Assembly (NCBI RefSeq): GCF_004365175.1
Contig: NZ_SOCE01000001.1
Coordinates: 2,653,154-2,717,153 of the forward strand
Direction: 5' to 3'
Origin: Kribbella voronezhensis
GTDB taxonomy: Bacteria > Actinomycetota > Actinomycetes > Propionibacteriales > Kribbellaceae
Length of the DNA stretch: 64,000 nucleotides
Both the position numbers and the translations under genes were made by a program. The notes under the pieces are model-generated. The model had not been told where the DNA came from. It made no database searches and saw only the letters and a list, made by a program, of their open reading frames with translations. Positions within the stretch are counted from its first letter, which is position 1. Each line of letters starts with the position of its first letter. Shown in pieces: positions 53,180 to 60,060 of this stretch.

Positions 53180-53400
53180 GCTCGTACTACGGGGAAAATC
53201 CCCCGCATCGCGCCTCCTCCGTCGGCCGCTCGACCCACCCACCCCAGCACGCCGCTCCTCCGTCGCGGCTAATCGCCAAGGCGGGCCAAGTCGCCTGGCG
53301 CGATCGCCGGAACCAAGGTCGTACAACAAACGCCCGCAGCGCGCCTCCGCGTCGACCACCCACCCCACGACGCCGCTCGTCCGTCGCCGCTAGGTCGTCG
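53180..53400. repeat. Dispersed convergent-gap repeat, two tandem copies at 53.2-53.4 kb
   Basis: Starts GTACTACGGGGAAAATCCCCC, then CCTCCTCCGTCGGCCGCTC, CACCCACCCC and CGCCGCTCCTCCGTCGC. A second copy follows with CACCCACCCCACGACGCCGC and TCGTCCGTCGCCGC. The block order equals that at 35.4 kb. It fills the gap between convergent L,D-transpeptidase 2 and the gene ending at 53430. Confidence 0.75.
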
Positions 53401-53429
53401 GCAGCGCAGTCTGCATGCGACCGCAAGGA

Positions 53430-53846
53430 TCACTCAGCGGTTGCGAACCAGGAGCTCCAAAGATTGGTCGCCGGACCGGTGCGTTGCGGTTGTACCGGGC
53501 CGGCGGGGCGAACCTCGGTCTGGCCTCCGTCCCAGGAGACGATGAACGCACCGCTCGCGGGCGGGCCGTCCCAGCCCGCCCAGCCGACTGGCGCAATCGC
53601 CCTTTCGCCCGGACTCAGTACGACGTACCCGGGTAAGCGAGCCTCCAGCGACACCGCCCCTATGGCGTCCAGCGGTTCCCCGTCGGCGCCGAGCGGCATG
53701 AGTCCCGGCTTGCCAGTCAGCCTGACGGGATGTTCACAGATGTTGACCGCTTCGAGCGTGCCTTCCAGTCCACCAGACGTGTCCTGCCACGCCAGCTTGA
53801 ACTCGACCTCACCGGCCCGCGCCTCTGCTATCTCGATCTCGTTCAT
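53430..53846 (-). CDS. Hypothetical protein, DUF4232-like
   Basis: 138 residues, beta-rich by composition. Segments FKLAWQDTSGGLEGTLEAVNI, GYVVLSPGERAIAPVGWAGWDG and FIVSWDGGQTEVRPAGPVQP recall DUF4232-type actinobacterial proteins, in which a Cys-linked sandwich is exported. Here no signal peptide is seen from this ATG. I do not recognise a function. It follows the gap repeat and ends opposite L,D-transpeptidase 2. Confidence 0.65.
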   Translation of the reverse strand: MNEIEIAEARAGEVEFKLAWQDTSGGLEGTLEAVNICEHPVRLTGKPGLMPLGADGEPLDAIGAVSLEARLPGYVVLSPGERAIAPVGWAGWDGPPASGAFIVSWDGGQTEVRPAGPVQPQRTGPATNLWSSWFATAE

Positions 53847-53913
53847 AGCTCCAGCATCCCCCCGGCACCCACCTCAGCCCGGCGACCTCTCCGGCAGCGA
53901 GCGGGCAGATGAA

Positions 53914-54264
53914 CTACAGCGGGCGGGGGCCTCGGCGGCGGCGGATGCCCCAGCCGCCTCGGCCTCGGCCGGCGGCGGCGCGGAGGGCGGGGCGGGCGTC
54001 GACGAGGTAGACGCCGGCGGCGACGATTCCGATCAGGCCGAAGAAGCTGAGCCAGCTCTGGAAGATCTGGCTGAGGGTGAAGGTGGCCAGGATCAGGACC
54101 CAGCCGGGCTTGGTGAGCTTGTCCGCCGCGACGAAGACCGCGCGCGGGCGGAAGGCGGCGTCGAGCAACGCGACCAGCTTGAGGCCGAGCAGCACCCACC
54201 AGATGACGTCGATCGGATTCGCGAACCCCGGGAACAGGGTAGGGAACGTGGCGAGTGCGAGCAT
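53914..54264 (-). CDS. DUF2516 family membrane protein
   Basis: 116 residues. Three membrane helices: IDVIWWVLLGLKLVALLDAAF, WVLILATFTLSQIFQSWL and FFGLIGIVAAGVYLVDARPAL, then an Arg/Gly-rich tail. This size and the DARPAL segment are typical of the actinobacterial DUF2516 family, of unknown function. ATG 54264 fits TAGGCT seven bases upstream. It is downstream of the HBHA-like and XRE genes on the same strand, a grouping common in actinobacteria as I remember it. Confidence 0.8.
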   Translation of the reverse strand: MLALATFPTLFPGFANPIDVIWWVLLGLKLVALLDAAFRPRAVFVAADKLTKPGWVLILATFTLSQIFQSWLSFFGLIGIVAAGVYLVDARPALRAAAGRGRGGWGIRRRRGPRPL

Positions 54265-54271
54265 GCGTACG

Positions 54272-54277
54272 AGCCTA
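54272..54277 (-). promoter_or_regulatory. -10 box of the DUF2516 gene (leaderless)
   Basis: TAGGCT on the minus strand, seven bases before ATG 54264. Confidence 0.45.
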
Positions 54278-54285
54278 ACGCAGCG

Positions 54286-54330
54286 ATGGGTGGCCCACCT
54301 CTGCTCAGCGGCAGAAAGTGGACCACCCAT
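54286..54330 (-). terminator. Hairpin after the HBHA-like gene
   Basis: ATGGGTGG (54286-54293) pairs with CCACCCAT (54323-54330), with an inner CTGC-N6-GCAG pair. It lies 39 bases after the HBHA stop. Confidence 0.6.
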
Positions 54331-54368
54331 GCTGGTGGTGTCACGGCCTGGCGGTCGCGGAACTACGC

Positions 54369-54935
54369 TCAGTCGCCGACCTTGGACGCCGCGGCCGAGG
54401 CGGCCTTGGTGGCGCTCTTCGCGGTCTTGCGGGCGCTGGTCGTGGTCGCCTTGACGTTGCGCTCGGCGGTCTGGGCCGTCTTGCGCGCGGTGGTGCGGGT
54501 GGCCTTGGCCTTGCTCACCGTGGTCTTGGCCTGCGCGACCAGGTCCTCGGTGGCCTTCTGGTGGCGGATCCGGCCGACGATCTCCTGACCGCGGGCGGCC
54601 AGTTCCTCGTAGGTCTCCTCGGCCTGGCCGAGGACGGTGGTGAGACCGGCCTGGGCGACGGCGGGCAGGCCGGCGAGCTTGGCCGGTACGGTCTTGGCGT
54701 CGGCAGCGAGCGCCTCGAAGCGCTTGGCCAGCTCGGCCTGCCGCTTGGCGAGTTCGGCCTGGAGCTCGGCCTGACGCTTGGTCAGCTCGGTCTGCAGGGT
54801 GGTCTGCACGGTCTTCTGGTCCAGCTTGGCGAAGCGGCTGGACACGTCGCCGCTGACCGCGCGGAACTTCTCGACGGCCAGGTCGCCGGCGCCGGCGATG
54901 ACGTAAAGGGGCGTGACGGAGGTACGGGTTGCCAT
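54369..54935 (-). CDS. HBHA-like coiled-coil protein
   Basis: 188 residues. The N-terminus (TPLYVIAGAGDLAVEKFRAV) and the long coiled coil with LTKRQAELQAELAKRQAELAKR (Lys/Arg-Gln repeats) resemble mycobacterial heparin-binding haemagglutinin. The C-terminal third is rich in Ala, Lys, Thr and Arg, like the heparin/DNA-binding tail. It could bind membrane, wall or nucleic acid; adhesion is not implied in a soil organism. A GAGGAG lies upstream of the ATG. It is next to an XRE regulator with a similar Lys/Ala tail. Confidence 0.75.
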   Translation of the reverse strand: MATRTSVTPLYVIAGAGDLAVEKFRAVSGDVSSRFAKLDQKTVQTTLQTELTKRQAELQAELAKRQAELAKRFEALAADAKTVPAKLAGLPAVAQAGLTTVLGQAEETYEELAARGQEIVGRIRHQKATEDLVAQAKTTVSKAKATRTTARKTAQTAERNVKATTTSARKTAKSATKAASAAASKVGD

Positions 54936-55014
54936 CAGGCATCTCCTCGGAGCATTGGTTTCAGCGGGGTCTGTACTGCGGTGGTTCGGGCGCGGCCGGT
55001 CCGTGAGGGGCCGG

Positions 55015-55590
55015 CTAGCCGGTAGTGCGTTTTCTTGCAGGGGTCTTCTTGGCGGCCGGCTTCTTCGCCGCGGCTGCCTTCTGGGCGGCCGCGGTCTGCG
55101 CCGGCTTCTTCGCCGGGGCGGCCTTCCGGGCGGTCGGCTTCGTTGCCTGGGCGACCTGCTCGGCGGCGGCGTCGGTCGCCGCTGCCTGGGCCGGGGTCGC
55201 GACCGCGGTGTCGGGTGTGTTCTCACGGACGAAGGAGCCGTACACGTCTAGCAGGACGCGCTTCTGCCGCTCGTTCAGCGCGGGATCGAGCAGTACGGCG
55301 TCAACCACGCCGGTCGCCCGGCGAGCGCCGTCGGAACCGTCGTCCGGATCGAGGATGCCGGCCCGCACGTACAGGGTCTCTGCGGAGATCCGCAACGCCT
55401 TCGCGAGCTGCTGCAGCACATCGGCCGACGGTTTCCGCAGGCCGCGCTCGATCTGGCTGAGGTACGGGTTCGACACACCGGCGAGATCGGACAACTGCCG
55501 CAGCGAAAGCTGCGCGTGCCGGCGCTGCTCGGCGAGGTACTCCCCCACCGAACCCATCCCACCGGCAACACGATCACCCAATCTGGCCAT
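55015..55590 (-). CDS. XRE regulator with a Lys/Ala-rich histone-like tail
   Basis: 191 residues. HTH_3 domain at 17-75: LSLRQLSDLAGVSNPYLSQIERG and PSADVLQQLAKALRISAETLY. After a short linker (about 80-130) the C-terminal 60 residues are Ala/Lys/Pro repeats (KKPAQTAAAQKAAAAKKP), resembling the tails of actinobacterial HU or histone H1-like proteins. Two perfect palindromes directly upstream suggest autoregulation. It heads a same-strand group with the HBHA-like and DUF2516 genes. Confidence 0.85.
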   Translation of the reverse strand: MARLGDRVAGGMGSVGEYLAEQRRHAQLSLRQLSDLAGVSNPYLSQIERGLRKPSADVLQQLAKALRISAETLYVRAGILDPDDGSDGARRATGVVDAVLLDPALNERQKRVLLDVYGSFVRENTPDTAVATPAQAAATDAAAEQVAQATKPTARKAAPAKKPAQTAAAQKAAAAKKPAAKKTPARKRTTG

Positions 55591-55599
55591 ATCCCCAGT

Positions 55600-55627
55600 G
55601 TGCTAGCACCCGCTTGCAATTGCAAGC
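55600..55627. promoter_or_regulatory. Two perfect palindromes upstream of the XRE gene
   Basis: GTGCTAGCAC (55600-55609) and GCTTGCAATTGCAAGC (55612-55627), two bases apart, 9 and 21 bases before the ATG. The TAGCAC inside the first could act as -10. They are strong candidates for operator half-sites of the adjacent XRE protein. Confidence 0.7.
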
Positions 55628-55647
55628 ACTCCCCACCGTGAGCCCAA

Positions 55648-56226
55648 TCACCCTGCACTACACGCGACTGCCGCGAGCCAGTCAGCGGTCTCTCGTGGAG
55701 AGCGAAGGCGAACTACCGTCACGTGCGCCCACTGGGGATCAGTTGTTCGTGCTGTCAGCTCCTGCTGCCTGACAGCCGTCAGTCGCCACGCCTTGCGGAT
55801 CGGATGATCGGTACGCAGCCACCAGAGTGGCGATTCGCGGTGCCCGTGCCAAAGTCGTTGCCTGGTAAGGATTCTTCGCAAGGAGCGCCGAATGGCTCTG
55901 GCCAGCACCACTCGCCGTGGATAGTCGAGCCACACCAGTGTGTCGGCGCACTCCCACAGCCTCGCCCGCACCCGGGGCGGCGCCGCGGAATCCACAGGCG
56001 GCCCCTGGGAGTCGAGCAGCCAAGAGCCGGAACCGAGGAGGTGTTCGATGTCTTCTTCAAACGTCGGGGACATGCGTAAGTCGGGCCCGTAGTACATGGT
56101 GTCGAGCTCGTACACCGGCAGCCCTAGGACAGGTCCGAGGGCTCGCGCGAGTGTGGTCTTGCCGGATCCGCCGAGGCCCGCGATGAGAACCCTCTGACCG
56201 GGTCGGGCCGAGTCGCGATACGTCAT
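55648..56226 (-). CDS. P-loop ATPase, adenylate-kinase/topology-modulation type
   Basis: 192 residues. Walker A is LIAGLGGSGKTTLARAL; LPVYELDTMYYGPDL (with the Asp near the substrate site) and VWLDYPRRVVLARAIRRSLRR are typical of the FlaR/adenylate kinase-like DNA topology modulation family. It probably phosphorylates a small molecule or nucleotide; no substrate is known. ATG 56226 starts the conserved region; upstream open frame is unlikely to be coding. Confidence 0.82.
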   Translation of the reverse strand: MTYRDSARPGQRVLIAGLGGSGKTTLARALGPVLGLPVYELDTMYYGPDLRMSPTFEEDIEHLLGSGSWLLDSQGPPVDSAAPPRVRARLWECADTLVWLDYPRRVVLARAIRRSLRRILTRQRLWHGHRESPLWWLRTDHPIRKAWRLTAVRQQELTARTTDPQWAHVTVVRLRSPRETADWLAAVACSAG

Positions 56227-56332
56227 AGGCCCACTCTTTTGCCGCGCCGGCGCGGTGTCCAAGCCAGATGTCGAATGAGCCGACACGCTCCGCTTATGGA
56301 CGCACCGGTACGGCGGTCGGCAGCATCCCGGA

Positions 56333-57334
56333 CTAGTTGAAGAGGGTCGGGCTCGGGTGGACCGAGCCGACCTCGACGCCGCCGCCGTACAGGGGATAGC
56401 GGGTCTGGGCGTCGATGACCTCGTTGGTGATGTCGAGGTGTTGGAGTACGGCGGCCATGACAACCGCGCGGGCTCGGGGCTGGCCGTCTTCTACCTTGAC
56501 GGCGAGGCCGCGGCCGTCGGCGAGACCCACGGCGTACACGCTTTCGGCGCCTGCCTTGCAGAGGAGGCCCGGGACCGATTTCATCAGGGCGGCTTCGTCG
56601 CGCCTACTCCCGCTCGCGTACTCGGGGTAGCCGCGGAAGGCGTTCGCGATGCGACCCTCGAAGGTCTCCGGCGCCGCACTGGCGAAGAGGCCGAAGGAGC
56701 GCGCCAGGCCGGCCAGGCTGATGGCCAGCAAGGGTGCGCCACAGCCGTCGACCGCGACGTACGAGACCTTCTCGCCGGCCGAGTCCTCGATCGCGGTGCG
56801 GATCGCCTGCTGGACCGGGTGTTCGGGCGAGCGGTAGTCGTCGCGACCCCAGACGCCGTCCGGGCTCTTGGCACGCGCGTCGTCGTGGATCGGCCAGCCG
56901 TTCACCGCGCAGGTGGCGATCATCGCGGCGTGCTTGCCGGAGCAGTTCATCGTGATCGGCTCGATGGCGTGACCGGTGCGGACCCACTCGTCGCGTGCCT
57001 GCTCGTCGATCGGGTACGCCGGCGGCGTACGCAGCGCGGTCTCGTCCAGGCCGGCGCCCGCCAGGATTCGCCGTACGCCGTCCAGGTGGAACTCCTCGCC
57101 CGAGTGCGACGCCCCGGCGAGCGCGAGGAGTTCGCCGTCGAGGTCGAGCCCGCTGCGAAGCATGCCGAGTGCCTGCATCGGCTTGTTCGACGAGCGCGGG
57201 AACATCGGCCGGTCGACGACGCCGACGGACCACTCCACGGATCCGTCCGGGGCGGTCACCACGACGGAGCCACGGTGATGGCCCTCCACGAAACCGCTGC
57301 GGACGACGTCGGCGAGGATCACAGGTTCGGTCAC
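56333..57334 (-). CDS. L-asparaginase II family protein
   Basis: 333 residues. EPVILADVVRSGFVEGHHRGS, LALAGASHSGEEFH, MNCSGKHAAMIATC and VDGCGAPLLAISL are the family blocks. Such enzymes hydrolyse asparagine to aspartate and ammonia. There is no signal peptide, so it is cytoplasmic. GTG 57334 is supported by a TACAGT box exactly six bases upstream. Confidence 0.9.
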   Translation of the reverse strand: MTEPVILADVVRSGFVEGHHRGSVVVTAPDGSVEWSVGVVDRPMFPRSSNKPMQALGMLRSGLDLDGELLALAGASHSGEEFHLDGVRRILAGAGLDETALRTPPAYPIDEQARDEWVRTGHAIEPITMNCSGKHAAMIATCAVNGWPIHDDARAKSPDGVWGRDDYRSPEHPVQQAIRTAIEDSAGEKVSYVAVDGCGAPLLAISLAGLARSFGLFASAAPETFEGRIANAFRGYPEYASGSRRDEAALMKSVPGLLCKAGAESVYAVGLADGRGLAVKVEDGQPRARAVVMAAVLQHLDITNEVIDAQTRYPLYGGGVEVGSVHPSPTLFN

Positions 57335-57340
57335 GGCTGC

Positions 57341-57346
57341 ACTGTA
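57341..57346 (-). promoter_or_regulatory. -10 box of the asparaginase gene (leaderless)
   Basis: TACAGT on the minus strand, six bases before GTG 57334. Confidence 0.45.
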
Positions 57347-57402
57347 CGGCTCAGACGACAGGTGCAAAAACCCAGGTTGACCATGATCCGTCTCACAGGG
57401 TT

Positions 57403-58422
57403 TCAGAGCCGGGCGCGGACGTGCAGACCGACCTCGGGATCGACCAGGATTTCCTGCGTCGCCGTGACGGTCGGCTGATCGTCGGCGACAACCTCCAGAA
57501 CCGCCTCGGGGTCCACCGAGCGCTTGATCAACGCGAGCGCGATCGGCCCGTACTCGTGATGCCGCGCAGCCGACCCGACGAACCCGACCTGCTTGTCCCC
57601 AACCCGTACTGCGTACCCATGGCCCGGCAGGTGATCGACCGACCCGTCGAGATGCAACCGCACCAGCCGACGCGGCGGCCGCCCGAGATTGTGCACCCGC
57701 GCGACCGTCTCCTGCCCGCGATAGCAGCCCTTCTCGAGATGTACGCCGACGCCGAGCCAGCCCACCTCGTTCGGAATCGCGCGCTCGTCCGTGTCCAGCC
57801 CGAGCCGCGGCGCACCCGCCTCGATCCGAAGCGCCTCGTACGCCCACACCCCCGCAGGCTGCCCGGCCGACGCGACGTACGACGCCAACTCACCCCGCGG
57901 CACGAAAACCTCATGCCCACCAAGCGAATCCGCACCGGACCGGACCACGTAGCCCGACTCACCCGAAGGCGCTCCCGGCCGCCAGACGATCGCGTAGTCG
58001 TCGGTCACGTCCTTGATCTCGACGCGCGACATGAACACCATCTTCTGCAGCCACTCGACGAGCGCCGCCGCGGCACCCGGCTCGGTGTGCAGCCAGAACG
58101 TCTCGCCGTCGTCGAAGCCGTACATAGCGTGCTCGATGTGCCCGGTCGGCGACAGCAGCAGCGCGGTCGTCGAAGTACCGGGTCGCATGCCCTCGAAATA
58201 CTGGGTCGTCAGCGCGTGCAGCCAGGTGAGCCGGTCCGGGCCGGTGATCGTGACCACGTCGCGATGGGACAGATCGACATACCCCTGACCGGCCGCCAGC
58301 GCCCGTTGCTCGCGGAGATCCGACCCGTAGTGAGCCGCCACCCCGGCGTCGAGCCCGTCGGCCTCGACCGCGCCGGGCAGGTCCAGCAAAGGGCTGCGTG
58401 CTCTCAAGGGCTTCGTTGACAT
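57403..58422 (-). CDS. ygfZ: YgfZ/GcvT-domain folate-dependent Fe-S protein
   Basis: 339 residues. The folate-binding opening is GPDRLTWLHALTTQYFE, and the hallmark motif KGCYRGQETVARVHNLG contains the essential Cys of YgfZ proteins. These tetrahydrofolate-binding proteins support Fe-S cluster assembly or repair, rather than glycine cleavage. ATG 58422 has TACTCT six bases upstream; the longer open frame is discarded. Confidence 0.92.
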   Translation of the reverse strand: MSTKPLRARSPLLDLPGAVEADGLDAGVAAHYGSDLREQRALAAGQGYVDLSHRDVVTITGPDRLTWLHALTTQYFEGMRPGTSTTALLLSPTGHIEHAMYGFDDGETFWLHTEPGAAAALVEWLQKMVFMSRVEIKDVTDDYAIVWRPGAPSGESGYVVRSGADSLGGHEVFVPRGELASYVASAGQPAGVWAYEALRIEAGAPRLGLDTDERAIPNEVGWLGVGVHLEKGCYRGQETVARVHNLGRPPRRLVRLHLDGSVDHLPGHGYAVRVGDKQVGFVGSAARHHEYGPIALALIKRSVDPEAVLEVVADDQPTVTATQEILVDPEVGLHVRARL

Positions 58423-58428
58423 ATCACC

Positions 58429-58434
58429 AGAGTA
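58429..58434 (-). promoter_or_regulatory. -10 box of the ygfZ gene (leaderless)
   Basis: TACTCT on the minus strand, six bases before ATG 58422. Confidence 0.45.
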
Positions 58435-58531
58435 CGTCTCCCGGCGTACGCCGAACGCCTCCCGTCGTGGGATGTGGACAACCCCGATCACGGCGACGCT
58501 GGAAGCACAAACCCGGTGAGAGGAGACAACG

Positions 58532-59356
58532 ATGACAGGCAAGCGATTCCGGTTCGGTGTGGTCGCCAGTCCGGACCGAGGCGCCGAGGCCTGGCAGTCG
58601 ACCGTACGACGGGCCGCCGACCTCGGGTACAGCACGATCCTGATGCCCGACGGGCTGCAACTGCTGTCGCCGTTCCCCTCGCTGGCGATCGCGGCGGCGA
58701 GTGCCGACATCCGGGTGGGGACCTTCGTCGCGGCGGCTCCGCTGCGGCCGCCGCGAGCAGCGGCGTGGGACGCGCACACGCTGACGGTCCTGACCGATGG
58801 ACGGTTCGACTTCGGGATCGGTACCGGGCGTCCGACCGCGGCGGAGTTCGCGGCCGAGCTCGGGTTGCCGTTCGGGACCGCGCAGGAGCGGCGTGCGCAG
58901 GTGCTCGAAACGCTGGATCACCTGATCAAGCTGGACGGCGAGCGGCGTACGCCGATCATGCTGGCCGCGGGTGGGCCCAAATCGCTGGCGATGGCGGCGG
59001 AGCGGGCCGACATCGTCTCGCTCGCCAAGCCGGCGATGACGCCGCGCTCGGAGGTCGCCGCGCTGGCGCGAGACCTTCGGGAGCTGGCAGGTTCGCGAGC
59101 CGACGACATCGAACTGGCGATAAATCTGTTCGCGGTCGGCGACGGCGACCTGCCGCCCTGGACGAAGCAGGCCGCTGGGGTGGACGCCGAGACGCTGGCC
59201 AAGAGCGATTCGCTGATGCTGCTGCCTGGCACGCCGCAGCAGATGGCCGACGAGCTCCAGCGCCGCCGCGACGACTTCGGCGCCTCCTACATCAGCGTCA
59301 ACGCGACCTACCTGGAAGAACTGGCCCCGGTCGTCGAACTCCTCGCCGGCCGCTGA
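58532..59356 (+). CDS. LLM-class F420-dependent oxidoreductase
   Basis: 274 residues, the short LLM class. FRFGVVASPDRGAEAWQ, then LGYSTILMPDG, LTDGRFDFGIGTGRP and a TPIMLAAGGPKSLAMAAERAD segment show the TIM-barrel luciferase-like fold, in which coenzyme F420 or FMN binds. Actinobacterial homologues mostly use F420. GAGAGGAGACAACG precedes the ATG. Substrate unknown. It converges on the NarL-type regulator gene. Confidence 0.9.
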   Translation: MTGKRFRFGVVASPDRGAEAWQSTVRRAADLGYSTILMPDGLQLLSPFPSLAIAAASADIRVGTFVAAAPLRPPRAAAWDAHTLTVLTDGRFDFGIGTGRPTAAEFAAELGLPFGTAQERRAQVLETLDHLIKLDGERRTPIMLAAGGPKSLAMAAERADIVSLAKPAMTPRSEVAALARDLRELAGSRADDIELAINLFAVGDGDLPPWTKQAAGVDAETLAKSDSLMLLPGTPQQMADELQRRRDDFGASYISVNATYLEELAPVVELLAGR

Positions 59357-59399
59357 CAACCACCCGGCCCGGGCCTACCGCCAGTCACCGGCGCAGGCC

Positions 59400-59445
59400 C
59401 GGGCTCAACGGCTCTGCGCGACCGGGCTCAGCGGCTCTGGCCGAG
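59400..59445. repeat. 23-base tandem duplication spanning the response-regulator stop codon
   Basis: CGGGCTCAACGGCTCTG at 59400 and CGGGCTCAGCGGCTCTG at 59423, 19 of 23 bases matching. The second copy includes the real stop (TCA at 59428-59430) and last codons of the minus-strand gene. A GC-rich inverted repeat (GCCCGGGCCT and AGGCCCGGGC) just before it (about 59369-59403) is a likely terminator. Confidence 0.7.
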
Positions 59446-60060
59446 GCCTTGGTCGCGGGCGAGCAACGCGGCTTCCGTCCGGCCCGCGACGTGCAACTTC
59501 GTGAAGATCGAGGACGTCAGGTTGTTCACGGTCTTCAGCGACAGCCCCAGGTGTCCGGCGATCACCGAGTTCGAGCAACCGGTCGCCAGCAGGTCGAGCA
59601 CCTCCCGCTCGCGCGGGGTCAGCTGTGGGAACGGGTCACGCGGCGCGGTCAGCTGCCCGAGCAGCCGGCGCGCCACCGCCGGGCCGAAGATCGCCTCGCC
59701 GGCGGCGACAGCGGTCACGGCACGGAGGATCTCGTCCTTCGTGGCGCCCTTCAGCAGATATCCCTTGGCCCCGGCATGGACCGCGCGGCTGAGCGTCCGG
59801 TCGTCGTCGGTCATGGTGAGCACGAGGACCGCGACCTCCGGCGCGACCCGGCCGATCTCCGCGGTCGCCGCGAAGCCGTCGACGTCGGGCATGGCCAGGT
59901 CCATGATCACCACGTCGGGGCGCTCGGTGACCGCGGCCCTGATCGCCTCCCGCCCGGTCGCCGCCTCACCGACCAGCGCGACGTCCGGCAGTTCGTCGAA
60001 CAGCGCCCGCAATCCGTCCCGGACGACGGGATGGTCATCGGCGACGAGAACTCTGATCAT
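59428..60060 (-). CDS. NarL/LuxR-type response regulator
   Basis: 210 residues. Receiver with VLVADDHPVVRDGL, phospho-Asp in DVVIMDLAMPD and Lys in GYLLKGATKDE. The LuxR helix-turn-helix is LTPREREVLDLLATGCSNS, then VIAGHLGLSLKTVNNLTSSIF. It follows the cognate kinase with a four-base overlap (ATGA). The likely target is the divergent membrane protein gene and the operon itself. Confidence 0.93.
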   Translation of the reverse strand: MIRVLVADDHPVVRDGLRALFDELPDVALVGEAATGREAIRAAVTERPDVVIMDLAMPDVDGFAATAEIGRVAPEVAVLVLTMTDDDRTLSRAVHAGAKGYLLKGATKDEILRAVTAVAAGEAIFGPAVARRLLGQLTAPRDPFPQLTPREREVLDLLATGCSNSVIAGHLGLSLKTVNNLTSSIFTKLHVAGRTEAALLARDQGLGQSR

